Shown here: positions 11,538 to 26,400 of the stretch, one piece after another
Numbering within the stretch: the stretch's first letter is position 1
Layout: every line of letters starts with the position of its first letter
Source of the DNA: Paraglomus occultum
Lineage: Eukaryota > Glomeromycota > Glomeromycetes > Paraglomerales > Paraglomeraceae
NCBI GenBank assembly: GCA_910592205.1
Contig: CAJVPJ010000101.1
Coordinates: forward strand, 1 to 44,543
Direction of reading: 5' to 3'
Length of the DNA stretch: 44,543 nt
Made by a program: the position numbers and the translations under genes
The notes under the pieces: generated by a model
The model's database searches: none
What the model was told of the DNA's origin: nothing
What the model saw: only the letters and a program-made list of their open reading frames with translations

Positions 11538-14393
11538 AAAAAAAAAGAGAGAATGATACGAGGAATGCTGCCGAAAATGGATTGTAAAGATATTTTAGGA
11601 GGGAGTGAGATAGAATCGTGCGAGAGAATATTATTACGGAACAAGACAATATAGAGAGAAATAGAGAAGAGGTGACATGTAAATATTGTAGGTAATGTCT
11701 ATTATGCAGGAACATTTATCTTGTTGAATTTATTGTGTTAATACGAATTATATCTGTATTATCTTTGCAATTATCGTAAGCAAAACGTTAGTTTATTTGT
11801 CGTATATTATTATCAAAGTTTTTATTTTTAGTAAGAGAATAAAATAATATTCAAATGACTGAAAATAGATGAAGGATTTATTCAGAGCTTTAACCTTTAA
11901 GAAAAGTCTTTAGTCTTGCAAATATTGTAAGCTATAACCATACAATTAGTCATATTCTAGCTTCGGTTTCTAGGAGACCAAATCGAGAGGCAAAAAATGG
12001 TTGATGACTTTGACTGTTTCATCATCTGTGAGTATCCAAAGAGCGTCATGTCGGTATGATGACAGATTCTGATTTACGCGTTCTTACGATAATGAACAGC
12101 ACATAGTATGGGTAAAACTATAGGTTTTATGTACAGCAGTCAACCCACTCGATAAGTGGATGATTAACCATGTCAGATGCGTCGTGTTAGTAATTATGAT
12201 AAATCGAATCCTTTTCATCAGCAAATACCGCTCGTACATTTTCTGTTATGCAAACCCGTGTTTATTAAATTATTGCTCTCTTTTGATCTGGTAGATAAAT
12301 ATTCCCAAAGAATTAATAGTTTAGTGATTGGAGTCGGTGTCACATTCGATAATCGTGTTCATTACGTAACGCGTTTTGACTGAGCTTTTGACGTTACCAA
12401 CATCTCTTGCGATTCCTCTTCCTCTATCTTACTTGATAGATTCATCCTAAGCTTACAGTAAATATACCGACGACTACTCTGTAGGTGTCAATATTAAAGG
12501 CGTGTTATACCGTAACTCAAACTCAAGGCTTTAAGTAAGAACGTAAGGTTAAGATTGCTAAGAACAATGTCAACACAGTTCAGAACGTTAACTAAATTCT
12601 ACATCCCCATATGCCTATAACTTAACGCAACGCTATTTCAAAAAGAAAAGCCAGACAATATAAACTGCAATATTGTTAGGATACATTATTAATCAAGCTA
12701 CACTCAACTGTTGAATCTGTAACCGTAACACATTTATAATCAGTAAACGCAATCCGATGCTGTAAAATAACATGACCAACACTTATATTCTGCCTCAGAA
12801 AATGTCAAACGTATAAAATCTATCCAACATCGATATTGAAACAACTTATCATACAGAAAAAAAAACAATAAAGGCGACATTTCCAGTCTGAACCCATCAC
12901 GAAGAAACTCTCGAAACTTACCTCTTCGTTCAAAATGCTCGCTTCATTTTAAAATCCATAATAAATCTTACATTATAAACCCAATGCTTGTTCAAGGACA
13001 ATGTCTTGTTCAATCTTGTAGTTATTCCAGCAGTTGATAAACTTTTGACTAACGTCTCGTCTTTGAAAGTGGCAAGACAAATGACCCCAATTATATTCAT
13101 AAAGTTCCTGTATCAATTGATGACGCTACTGGAATTGTTTGTGTAGTATAGATATGTCAAATCAATCTCCTTACACCGATACGATAAAAAATTCCGCTCC
13201 AAAAATTTAAAACCCGTTATACTACTAAATCTCACCTCCATTTGGAACAGTTTAGGCATTTTGATCGGTTTGATCTTTCAAGAAGCCGAGATTTCTCTCT
13301 CTAAAGAGAAAGACGAAACTAAAGAACTAGCTGTTTATCATGCTGTAAGTGTCAAGCCCGTTTTAGAAAGCCTACACGTATTATTATTATTATTATTATT
13401 CGACTTTTTCCAACCCGCCTGCCGAGTTTGCTTTAAAAAAAACACGCAAACGTCCATTAATAACTAACTCACAATACGGACATAGACCATTAGTATAACA
13501 TCATATTTTGCATATTTAAAATACACGCAATACGAAAATTGATCTAATAATATAAGTTTATTTAGCATCTCGATGTTTAGTGTACATTCACTCCCTACAT
13601 ATTATCTTCATGTTGAGTATCATTACTTTATTAAACGTTACCTCCTAAACTCTTGTTTATAAGTTTTATGTGTATGCTCTTTCAAATTCTTAATTATTGT
13701 TGGTATAGTCACACATAAGACAGTTTATTAAGAGTCTCTATATGATATGTATTGTTTTAACGTTTTACTGCGCACGGTAAAACTATGTATTTTGCAATTA
13801 ATACTAATACTGACAACTTTCAATGTCCTGACTAACCAATTGGGCAATTAATTAATCACATAAACCACATCGGTAAACGGATTTAAACAAATTCAACGTT
13901 CAATGTGACAATATTTTCAAGCCTGTTCGACGGCACAATTGTATAAACTGTGAGAATTGAGGACAAATTTCGCGTTTCCCCGTTACGTTGTTTTTCTTTT
14001 TACCCCAAGATTTCAAGTGATATTCTTTACAAAAAAATTCTAAAAGCCATTAGAACCCTTTTGCGCAACGCAACCTTTAATTATTTTTATGCTTACTAAT
14101 AAAACGTGTGGGATGATGACGGGAACATCTGTGATTTTTATGCCCAAAACATTTTTTGGGGTGAATGCTTCACCGTTGATGTCATCATATTTCTCGCCAT
14201 ACCCGTCCCCACTCAGACTTTTGAAACTGGGAGAAAGTAGATTCCATAACTTATTTTGAGGTCATCACAACACGTTTTATTAAATCAAAATAAAGATACC
14301 ATTTAGGCAAAAAATTGGTTTTTTTATTACATATAAAAAATTTGTCGAACCAAATAAATTACAACTGCGCAATACTTTTGTCACCCCCTGTAC
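11538..14393. other. Intergenic region with a short ATT microsatellite
   Basis: The first 300 bases are the likely 3' untranslated region of the esterase-like gene. A short ATT repeat lies at about 13379-13400. The frame at 12177-12383 has no recognisable features. I see no gene. Confidence 0.5.
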
Positions 14394-14655
14394 TTAGTGG
14401 CGGACTACGACAATTGATGCCTGACCGCACAAGAAACTTGCAGAGCGGTGCTGTGATGTTGATTCTGATAAGCGTCCCACTTATTTAATGATATTTGCAA
14501 CTTAAGAATGAGACGGAAAATGACAGTTCCGTCAGTAGCGCACGCAATGTCGTTTATCATAATGATATAAAACCGTTATCACATCACGAGGAGAGTAAAT
14601 ATTTCTACTATTGGAGATCTCCAAACCGAGAATAGCTATGAGCTGCAGGTATGAA
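14394..14655 (+). pseudogene. Decayed C-terminal fragment of the kinase-like family
   Basis: From about 14394 the DNA aligns with 4603-4690 of the intact kinase-like gene: a GGACTACGAC-type start, ATGCCTGA, AAGAAACTTG and GATTCTGATAAGCG are all recognisable. Internal deletions shift the frame. Further on, GTCGTTTATCAT matches the tail codons VVYH, and the block ends at CTGCAG followed by GTATGA, a former exon border also found in the relic near 30.57 kb. Some similarity to that relic continues to about 14740. This is a dead copy, with no open frame across it. Confidence 0.75.
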
Positions 14656-15688
14656 AACATCAATTGGTAATAATGAAATCGATTTACGATATTAACATTA
14701 TCTTATTGTCTAATAATTTAGCGACTCAAACTCTGGAACCACTCCTCAAAGACGCGACGGTAATCAAGATTATCAAATGCTGGAATAAGTACAAGCCTGA
14801 ACAAGACATTGTCCTTTCGCAATTTTGTATTCTCTTTGGAACCCAAATAATAGAAGGATTGTTTCAACATGTGTTATTTATCATCGTTCCAATAATTAGT
14901 GGGATAGGGTTTGCGGTAGTAATTTGGACATTGCCACCTACTGCATTTTCTTTGTATTAGTATAGGATTTACTATTGAATGTTTTGGAAGAACGGATTGT
15001 TTTAAAATCACATTGTACAATTATAATAGCTGTAAAAATCGCTATTGTTACACATTGCCTAGCTGAGACATAGTGTATTTTAACACATAAAATAACGGCA
15101 TTCAACAATAAAATTAAAACTTGCCATACACAAATGTGCCGAACCATGCAAAATAATACTGATTTCTCCCATTCCTAACCTCTGAACAAACTAGCTTTCA
15201 TAACATGTTCGATATCGCGGATACAAGAAGCATTGCCATTATCATCATATACTGATATCTCGCGATTTTCTTTCCTGGCATCTCATCGAGAAATCAGACA
15301 ATGTTTAATAAAAAATGGTGGTTCTGCAGAATATGAACAAGTCATTAATTTTTGCTGTTGTTCGGAAAGAAAAGTATGTTGAGCATTATTAGTATTATTA
15401 GTTCATCATAGCTTATTACGTAACTGAAGTTGCGTTTGTTACGTTTAACATTCAAGAACTCGGTCTTTATACTTATAGAACTTTATTCAAGCGTGTGCTG
15501 TACTATTAATATACATATCATACATGCATACAGATTCCCTTACGATTTCTCAAAATACCGCCTAGTTATTCTCAGAAAGTCAAACGCCTTGTAGAAATAC
15601 ATTTTACTCTTCATTGTTATCGAACCGGCACAATCTCCAATTTCTACCAAGCTTTTCTTGTTTGCTCTTTGCGTTGACATCACGAGTC
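14656..15688. other. Spacer downstream of the kinase relic
   Basis: The frame at 14664-14960 overlaps the former intron and next exon of the kinase relic and shows a hydrophobic end but no known domain. I treat it as chance. The rest is probably the 3' flank of the minus-strand transcription factor. Confidence 0.45.
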
Positions 15689-18070
15689 TCATCTGCCATT
15701 ATCAACCTGTCCCTCTCCACTTTTCTTCTTCGGCATCAGTTCGGTTTGGTCCCGCTTTACGTTTACCATTCCCAAATCGTCTTTGTTGACGAGCGTATCT
15801 TCATCATAAGCATCTGTATCGTTTTTAACATCTTTTTCGGTAGGCTTTTCATGATCATTGTTAGTGCCCATTTTTGTACCTCCACACGCATTCTGACAAA
15901 CCGTACGACAATGTAACTGGTTTGGATATTGCATTCGAGTTGGTTGCGTTTCGGGGTTGATGGTTTGAATCGTACAGGATTCGTCATCAGACCGTTTTGA
16001 CGTACTGGACTGCGTTTGGATGTGGACATGATCCAAGTGCATGTTGGGATGAGTTTCATATAACATTGGATCGATTGTTGGGTCGCGATGTTTCGTTTGC
16101 TGATAATTGTCAGATTGAGCGTAAGATGAATTAGTACAAGACGAGGCGTATAAATTAGAAGTCGTGGTAGAAGGGTGGTGAAGATAAATTGGTGTTTGCG
16201 TAGGGGTTGAGCGTATCTGTTGAACGTATTGTCCATGTGCATTAACAAGTCCGGGTCTTCCAATTTGAGTAGATTGCACAAATAGTAGATTATCAGTATA
16301 TCGCTCGGGAACAAACTGTTGTGGGACTGTCGTCAGCGAAGGCATGTACGCCTGAATGTCGGCGGATGTACTATTAACATTTGACTGGGTTGAGGCTGAC
16401 GTTGTTGGCATAATGTTCTGACGCAGAAGCTGGAGTTGGTGGTTTTGTAAGCTAGTTTGAGTATTTGTGAACTGAGCGCGTTGTGAACTGGGCGAATTAG
16501 TACTGAGAACGTTGGATGTGGACTGAGCCTCTTTATCTTGACGCTTGACCATGGAACAAGTAGGTTGTCTACTACTTGATGGTAAAGGCATATTTTCTGA
16601 CGTGATTATCTTGTCATTGATGGTAGTACTGGTGCTGTCGGTATTGTAATAGCCGCACTCACTATTGCTTTTGTTAACCTCATTTTTCACGTAACTCTCA
16701 TTATTAGCCGTTACCATATTGCAACCCCTCTCGCGCTCGAAATCAGCGGTCCCTGTATCCATTTCCTCTGTAACAAGTTCCTCTTCTTTCGGACCGACTT
16801 TTCCCGCGCGTTTCCCTGTTTCGTTCTCATTCTCCTTGCGTTTACGCGTTTTCTCCTTGTCTATATCTTCATGACTGATCAAATCACTGCAAACTTGGGA
16901 TAAGTAGTTCAAACCCAATTCCTTATTATTACTACCGTTAGTAACACCCTCTACGTTTTTCTTGCTACCATCATTGCCGATGTTATAAATGCGTTCATTA
17001 TTCGCCGAATACTTTCGAGTAGCGCTCACACTTGTCTGTTGATGAGAATCAGGTGATTGGTCTTCTGCCGGATATGGTGATGTCAGACGCGTTGCAAGCG
17101 GATGGTAAAGATAAGAGGACGAAGCAGACAACGGGTGGGAAGTGAGATGTAGTGGATTGGTCGTGCTGTTAACGAGAAATAATGGAGCTGGGACTTGTGC
17201 TTGTTTGCCCAAGAGAGCATGATTTAAAAGCTGTGGCTGCAGTTGCTGCACATGTTGCGCTATCTGTTGCTGCTGTTGAGGTTGTATTAAAGGTGGAGGA
17301 AGGAACATGATAGGAGTAGTAATGCCCTGCGGAAGTGATTGTCCTTGCGGCAAATAGAATACCGGATTAATATTACTATCACTAGCTCCGTTCATCGTAG
17401 AGACTGGTACCGGAACATATCCCGGAGGAGTAATGAATTGAGGTTGAGAAACTCCATCTGAAGAAGGGTTTGTATTCGAAACAGTTTCCTCAGCTGGATG
17501 AAAAGAAATTAATTCTAATTAAAACACCGGGAGATAAATGAAATTTGACTAGAATTGTTGTAACTCGCCTTTCACGGTTGTATCACTTCGTTTACGATAC
17601 GGCCCACGCTTAATGCCTTTCTTACGTTCTTTACGAACGGAATCTTTACATGTCAGGGTCAAATTAAATTTGATACACCTTTGACATGGACGACCTTCAT
17701 CACATTTCTTGCATGCTTTTTGACAATTGACTGTCGAAATAGAAATTTTATATTTCCTATTTAGGATTAGTAGATCGTGTTTCGCCTGTCACACACCGTA
17801 CATACCACAAGCATTTTTAACCTGTTTTCTCTTTGGCTTGACATCATTCCCACATCCAGTTGCTACATACTGCGTTTGAGGGATATTTAATCCGATCTGC
17901 GGATAAACGGCTGCATACTTTGATTGAGGAGAGGAAATGGGTGGTTGACGAGTCGGTTGTGCTTGAACGAGAAAAGCAGCTGATGGAAATTGATTTAATT
18001 GGGGAGTATGTAAAGTAGAATTTATAGACGGAAGAAAAGTCTGTTGTTGGTCGTGTGTTGCGTCTTCCAT
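15689..18070 (-). CDS. Zn2Cys6 fungal transcription factor
   Basis: Three exons on the minus strand, 18070-17806, 17730-17569 and 17493-15689, join to about 743 residues. The first two exons together make a zinc cluster: Cys88-x2-Cys91-x6-Cys98-x5-Cys104-x2-Cys107-x8-Cys116, with an additional Cys95. The motif CDEGRPCQRC is followed by a basic stretch (RKERKKGIKRGPY), the usual DNA-contacting linker. The first intron splits the cluster between Cys88 and Cys91. The rest is low complexity: Gln-rich near 250-290, then Ser/Thr/Asn-rich, with acidic ends, as in activation regions. No fungal-specific factor middle-homology domain is evident. It should act in the nucleus as a DNA-binding regulator; targets cannot be guessed. 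The second intron appears to use a GC donor. Pirin, itself a nuclear cofactor family, lies upstream on the same strand. Confidence 0.9.
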
Positions 18071-18670
18071 GATAAAGACGTGATGATACGGGCTCGGTCT
18101 GTCAAATCGGAAAATAAATATATTCCTATGGTATTCCTTTTAGTTGTTTGATTCCGTTCCGGCGAATGGTCTAAATATCCGTCTCACGGAGGAGTTTGTT
18201 ATAATTGGTTATACCGCTTTCCAATCCGTCCTTGCTTGTCGGGGAGAGAGGGGAAGGGGTGAGTTTACACGTATCTGAGTCGAAGGCGGCGGGTATTTGT
18301 AGGAGCATATAGGAGTGATAAATATGGTGATAAACGAGGTATTTGGTCAAGCGGAGTGGGATTTCAAAAGAAGATAAGAATGACGACGTAAACATATCAA
18401 AGTTTTATTGATTTGTTTTCGATGTGATTATACTCATGATGACGTTAGATAGAAGCTTTTCGAACAATTGTCGCATGCCTTACGCGTCTTGTAATTCAAT
18501 TAGCGCTATCACAGAAGTGGGAATGATTCGTTGAATATTACCACTATATGCAATTGGAACCCAGGACCCATTAAATTTATTTAAATATTCTGTTGATCGA
18601 TTTATTATTATATATAAGTTAAGGCAAATGGCTCAGCTATTATTTAATCATTAACAAATGGGGCTTCTCT
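18071..18670. other. Spacer between pirin and the transcription factor
   Basis: These 600 bases separate the pirin stop from the transcription factor ATG, both on the minus strand. They should hold the pirin 3' end and the transcription factor promoter. No further gene is visible. Confidence 0.5.
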
Positions 18671-19599
18671 CTAAGCAAGATCAATAATTACAAACTCAGC
18701 CGTCTTATCCCCAACGCTCTCGAATACTAGCTCTTCACTTCCTTTAATCTCGGTCACAAAAGCACCATCGCCTTCGTTCAATACCGTCTCTTCGTTGACT
18801 TTAATTACACCTCCCGTTCCTGTGTTGTGTATATAGATCTTTCTCTCGTCATCTTGTTCACCGTTAGCTTTATAAACAACCGACTGTTCAGGTTCAAGCA
18901 GACTCGCGTAAAAATGAAAATCTGAATGGATGCCAATGGTATTTTCGTCAAGTGAGTCAACAGGCGAAATTATGTGGAGAACAGAATTCAGTTTCTGCTT
19001 ATCGGAAAAATTCTTGGTGTGATATTCCGGTGTCAGTCTAGGGTTATCGGGTTTCACCCAGATTTGCAAGAAATGGACGGGAAGTGACGGGTTTTGATTA
19101 TATTCGGAATGAGTAATGCCAGTGCCGGCTACCGTTAGTTGTAGGTCGCCACGCTTTAAGATCTCTACGTTGCCCATTGCTAGATTGTTGTATCACGTAA
19201 GAACGGTTTGGGTCAGTACAATGATAATAATAAACTGCTTGACAGAGCACAATTCCCAAATTACTAATACTTACAATCTCGATGCTCTAATTCTCCACTA
19301 ATAATGTACGAAAATATTTCGTATTCTCTGTGCGGATGCGTTCCGAATCCAGTCTTTGGTTGGACGATATCTTCATTCAGAACTCGTAATCTCCCAAATC
19401 CATCATATTGATGATCGTAATACGATGCGAATGAGAATGTATGATGCGTGTCGAGCCACCCGTGATTGGCATGACCGCGTTCTCCCGATGGACGAATGAC
19501 GATTTTTCCTGGCATTGGATTTGAATTATTTGATCTCAGTTTGATTGAAAAGTGTCTGAAAATTCGGATCGCTGGATGTATAGCGACTTGCCGTTGCAT
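18671..19599 (-). CDS. Pirin family protein (cupin)
   Basis: Two minus-strand exons, 19599-19275 and 19179-18671, join after GAT-T to give 277 residues, close to the usual pirin size. The N-terminal cupin carries HHTFSFASYYD and GFGTHPHREYE; the C-terminal cupin follows. The iron ligands of pirins are matched by His88, His90, His132 and Glu134 (GITHSE). Pirins are iron-binding proteins reported as nuclear transcription cofactors or as quercetinase-like oxygenases; which applies here is open. The first 28 residues are rich in Arg, Lys and hydrophobic residues with no acidic residue, like a mitochondrial presequence, while a second ATG at residue 29 starts exactly at the conserved core (MPGKIVIRPS). 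Alternative starts could therefore give two locations, which is inference. Confidence 0.92.
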
Positions 19600-21635
19600 C
19601 TGTATTTATACCATCTCCTGTGTGACTAATTTCCGGCATTTTAGTAATTATTTTCGATTAGTAAACTATGTCGTCATTTGTAACACCTGATTGGTAATCT
19701 ACTGGGTGACACAAAGTGAAAATTCTACGAGTTTATTAATCGACCATCGTTGAGAGATGGCACGTAGTTTGTGTAAACTGTCTTCTCCATTGGCTCCTTG
19801 ACAATTGTGTATTATAAAAGCTCTTCATTGTTTTGGTTTATGATTTGTAAATTGCTAATTGCTAGAACGTTCACGTAATTCAGCGGATCACCAGGAAAAA
19901 AAATGGAATATGACGTTTCAACAAAAAATTAAAGAAAAGCAAAGTGCAACTTCTTTTTCCTGGATAAGTGAGCATATCGTTTGAATACGTGTTTGATTAA
20001 TTTAATGTATTATTGTCAAACATGCCTATAACGGAACCAGACTCGACGGCAACCATGTCGCACCCGTTATTTAGAATCCGTGAATAATAATAAGGGAAGG
20101 GATGATCTACGAATTGTCACGTAATGATTGTCACGTTATCTCTTGTTTATTACATAACCACGAACTGCATATATCATGTGAGGGACCAGCTTATTTCACG
20201 GTAAATTAATCAAGTTGAGCACTCAGCTAAGACCAGAGTGAAGTGTTCGAATATGCCATACGTGCAGCATTTGTCAAGTTGCATCGCTCCAAATAAAGAT
20301 AATAAGATTGAATACCAGCAAGATAAATTTCACCTTCAAGATTTGTAATTTATATTATAATTATTTCAAAATTCTCGTTTGTCAAGGCATGGATAAATCG
20401 CGGATAGATAGTGGATAAATATCACACGTATCAGATTACCCATACTATTTACCCTCTATATACGAGTTAGTATGAAATATTAACTTATTCGTTTCCAAGA
20501 ATTAGGTTCCGTCACACAACTTGGAATGATATTACAATTATTGCGAACGTGTGTACAATGTGTCGGCTTTGTGAAAAAAAAAATTGTGGGAGAAAGCACG
20601 GTATTACTATTTATAAGTTATAATTGCGATAAGCTAAATGATATGGACCAAAAATACTAAATTGTTTGGTACTCATCGAGCTCTCATAGAACTGCAGTAT
20701 TGATGGTTTGCAGCACAACGGTTAGAAGCTGTGTCTCTAGTTTTTTATTAGACTGATTTGCGGGCTCATCCGTCAGACTTTCGGGGTTTACCACCTTTAA
20801 TACTTTTCTTATTTGATTAATTCGGGGGGAAATGGTGCCGCTAGTATACAAGACGAATGTGGACTAGCACGATTTGTATTTAGTCAAGTCATTGCAGGGG
20901 CTATAAGCAAAGGGAAAGAGTTTATTCGACGGTTACATAAAAGACTGCATCAACACATATATTGTACATTCGTTGTGGCAAATGTAGGGTTTTAGTTGAC
21001 ATGTTGTACCGTCAAACGTAATACATAGTAAAGTCCTATTAACAAAGATGGATTTTATAACGAAGTTTTTTTTTGGAACCGCCTTAACGAATAGTCTGCG
21101 TCAAGCGGTTGGATGATGAGCCGGACTTTCGTAATAATAAGCTTGTTTGAAGAACAATGACTGTATTGGTGCTCTTTATCGATTATCACGCGGCCTACAC
21201 TTACGATCATTCTGTTATCAGATGTAACCCTTGATACAATCAAGATGTCATTGCTACATGCGGTAATATAATGAATTCGTCAAATCCCTCCGCTTATTAT
21301 GTTTCCCATTATGGATACTTCTAGTTACGATCAGCAGATCTCCATTGTTGTTGATATGAATCATGTCCCAAAAAATGCAATCAAGATTATGCTGCATTAC
21401 TTTCTGCTTGCGGAATTTACGAGAGCAAAATCGCAGGGGTTAGCCCAAGACTGGCCAATCGGGAATCTCCCACACCAAATTCCCATGTTGATCAACAGCA
21501 TACCCCCTAAAGTTTAACAAGCGTGCGAATATTCTGGGGAATTTCGTTTTGACGATCAGCAAAAAAAAATTCCAAGGTATAATTACCCCCTCTCCCTTTC
21601 TCCCCCCCCCCCATAACCCCCTTGCCCGCCTAATC
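19600..21635. other. Intergenic region between divergent pirin and P5CDH genes
   Basis: Two kilobases separate two divergently transcribed genes, so both promoters lie here. A C-run of 10 to 12 bases is at about 21603-21612, close to the dehydrogenase ATG. Short frames at 21299-21517 (plus) and 21440-21670 (minus) overlap each other and are not supported. Confidence 0.5.
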
Positions 21636-24090
<2,455 letters not shown>

Positions 24091-24206
24091 CTTGAAAATT
24101 GAATATAGCGGGCATGAGGCATCATTATTTGTATATGTTGTGTATGCGCGCGTTGTATCACATTGTTGTGACAAATTGACTTGGTAATAAAGAACGAAAA
24201 TATTAT

Positions 24207-24268
24207 TTCATATTACATCTCATATTGCTTCTCATATTACTTCTCATATTACTCTCATCTCATACTTC
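24207..24268. repeat. CTCATATTACTT-type minisatellite in the convergent 3' spacer
   Basis: About five imperfect copies of a 10 to 12 base unit (CATATTACATCT, CATATTGCTTCT, CATATTACTTCT) fill most of the gap between the convergent dehydrogenase and acetyltransferase stops. The array reaches the acetyltransferase stop at 24260, so both 3' untranslated regions likely include it. Confidence 0.85.
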
Positions 24269-25548
24269 TTCCGTATATACAAGGAATTCACTAGTGCCAG
24301 TATAATTAGTGGCTAGCGCTTTCCCATCACCTGTCGGTTGCGAGAATGCAATTGCCAATCGACCAAGACAACATCCATAAATATAATTTTTTCTACATAA
24401 GAAATATTGGAAATTGTCAGTACCCACACGGGATGTCTCTTTTCGATGTGATAGACATTTACAAAAGACAACCTGACAAGATCCAATAGCTTTGTTGCTA
24501 TTCCTTTACGACGATACTGTCGGGAGACCCATATGCGGCTGATACCACAGACTGCTCGTATTGGTTCCGTCCTGCCATTAAAATATTTTGGTTAACGACA
24601 CGTCGTTTCATACTCGGGATCATTGAATATATATCATTCACCTGTAGAAGACAACAGACGCATCGTCAAACTCTCCAGGCTGTTCCTCAGCGTGACTACT
24701 CGCCGTATTACGCGTGGCTCTGTATGCTTGTTTGATGTGTTCGGCTATAACGCATCCAACGACTTTTTTCCTGCTGGTGACATAGAGAAATATCTTGGAC
24801 GAAAGTAGCTTATCTTCGCGTATTTCAACTGACCCTAATTCTCTAGTAACAATTTCTAATATTTCAAACAGCTTGTATAGATTGAAAAGAAAAACATGTC
24901 GGTGACCACGGCAATTGCTATGCTGTGATACGTATCCAAAGCACGTAGTCTGAGATGGGCTTACCTTACGCTTCTCGAATCCGCTGTACTTATTATTGCT
25001 AAACATGACAACGCGACTACCATTATCTTCAGGATAAACTTGCAGCATAACTTCACTCTTGTATCCCTATTATATGATGTATACGTTAGCCTTCCAATAT
25101 CTCGTGTCTCATTTTGCACCATCACGCAACTCACCGGATAATCAATGCCTCCAACACTAGCTTTATGAAATTTTGCATGAACGAGATCATCTTCCGTTCC
25201 TTTGTTGTAGGACATATGACACACCTTACAAGTAATTGGACCAACGTTATTCTGTCCAGCATCAAGGAACAATTGTACGTATTTCTTTTTAATATTACTT
25301 TCGATAGGATGCAAAGTAGAGCGATTGCTTGATTGTCTCATCTTTTTATCAGTATTCAATTGTGCGTAATTCTCGCTTGACATCAACTTGCGTTTACCAT
25401 AAGTTCTTTTTACTTTAGGAATATTGCTTAACAGAGGAGATTGTCTTTGAGCCGAGCCATTCGATGCTAATTATTTATTTTACTAGTCATACCTGGAACA
25501 TTCCACTACTGTATTTGCTAGTTGACTTGGGTTCTCAGTACAAGCCAT
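24260..25548 (-). CDS. ECO1: Cohesin acetyltransferase, ECO1/ESCO family
   Basis: Six minus-strand exons, 25548-25493, 25444-25135, 25066-24965, 24871-24642, 24571-24473 and 24392-24260, join to 309 residues. The N-terminal zinc finger has Cys91, Cys94, His108 and His112, followed by the family signature HKASVGGIDYP. The GNAT-type acetyltransferase half has VVGCVIAE, then CGISRIWVSRQYRRKGIA, which includes the acetyl-CoA loop Q/R-x-x-G-x-A, and ends with FSQPTGDGKALA and YTGTSEFLVY. These enzymes acetylate Smc3 in S phase to lock sister-chromatid cohesion. The first exon and the 48-base first intron are the least certain part; the next-best start is the ATG at 25386 or 25383. A basic KVKRTYGKRK near residue 29 resembles a nuclear or PCNA-region signal. 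Confidence 0.93.
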
Positions 25549-25989
25549 ATTGCCAACCTCTGTGTGAAAACAAGAAACCGGATGTTGGATTAACGGGGCG
25601 TATGAGGAAAGACAATTAACTAAAATCTGAGCGTTTTACGCGCTTAACAACGCGCTCACGTCGTACTGATTGGTCAACAAAATCAGTGTCCGATTATCGT
25701 AAATAATTAACACCGGCGTTAGTATGGAATTGATACTAGCCTAAACCGCAGACGGGTTAATTCTTGGCTTACCACATATCGAGATCAATTATTTCTCTCA
25801 CCCTCAATATTTGCAGGAACAGAAGGAAAACCTGTGAAGTTGGTCTTTTTGATTGATGAAAGAGCATAATCTAGTGGTTCTACAAGGTATACAGTATATA
25901 GCACATCATAATAGTAATGTACAATTTTATTATTACGGTGTACCGTCATGTGATGTAACAAAGATTAGCACGCTCTCTGATTGTATTTG
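25549..25989. other. Spacer upstream of the ECO1-like gene
   Basis: This should contain the promoter of the minus-strand acetyltransferase. No gene is seen. Confidence 0.45.
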
Positions 25990-26400
25990 AAACTATGTCA
26001 TTCGCTCAAGGACTGTTATTAATCCAGCAATTAACAATCTTCCTTTGGAAAGTGAAAATAAAACTTAAGACATGAATGGATTCCTCATGAGGAAATTAGC
26101 CAACTCAAATTGACAGCGTCTACTGCGCTACACGAATTATGATAGGAGGAAGAAGATAATGATAGCATTCCTTGGAAACAATAAAGAATGTACACCGATA
26201 TCTGTGAGTTTGCCAGAATATACACACAAACACGGTAATATTGACAGTCAGTTCAGAAGATATATTCTAAAATGGCTTTATTGCCGCAATGCACTCGTAA
26301 AAGGGTTTACCAAATCTGACCGTAATTCGCCACATAAACGTTATAGTGTCGCCATTACACTCTTTCACTTAGCACCATCGGTTTTCGCCTTTTTCGTGTC
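25990..26400 (+). pseudogene. Decayed first-exon fragment of the kinase-like family
   Basis: The DNA aligns with the first exon of the intact kinase-like gene from its ATG: ATG at 25995 followed by GCAATTAACAATCT, then GAATGGATT, GAGGAAATTAGC, CAAATTGACAGCGTCTACTG and CTTGGAAACAATAAAGAATG. Deletions and stops break the frame before 26159, after which one readable segment keeps the EYTHKHGNI...RRYILKWLYCRNALVKGFTK pattern of the intact module. Similarity ends near 26325. It lies 4 kb upstream of a C-terminal relic on the same strand, so both may come from one duplicated gene split by later insertions. Confidence 0.75.

Noticed and set aside
14664-14960. 98-codon frame after the kinase relic
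   Set aside because: It runs through the relic's former intron and next exon border, and the same region in the 30.6 kb relic is not open.
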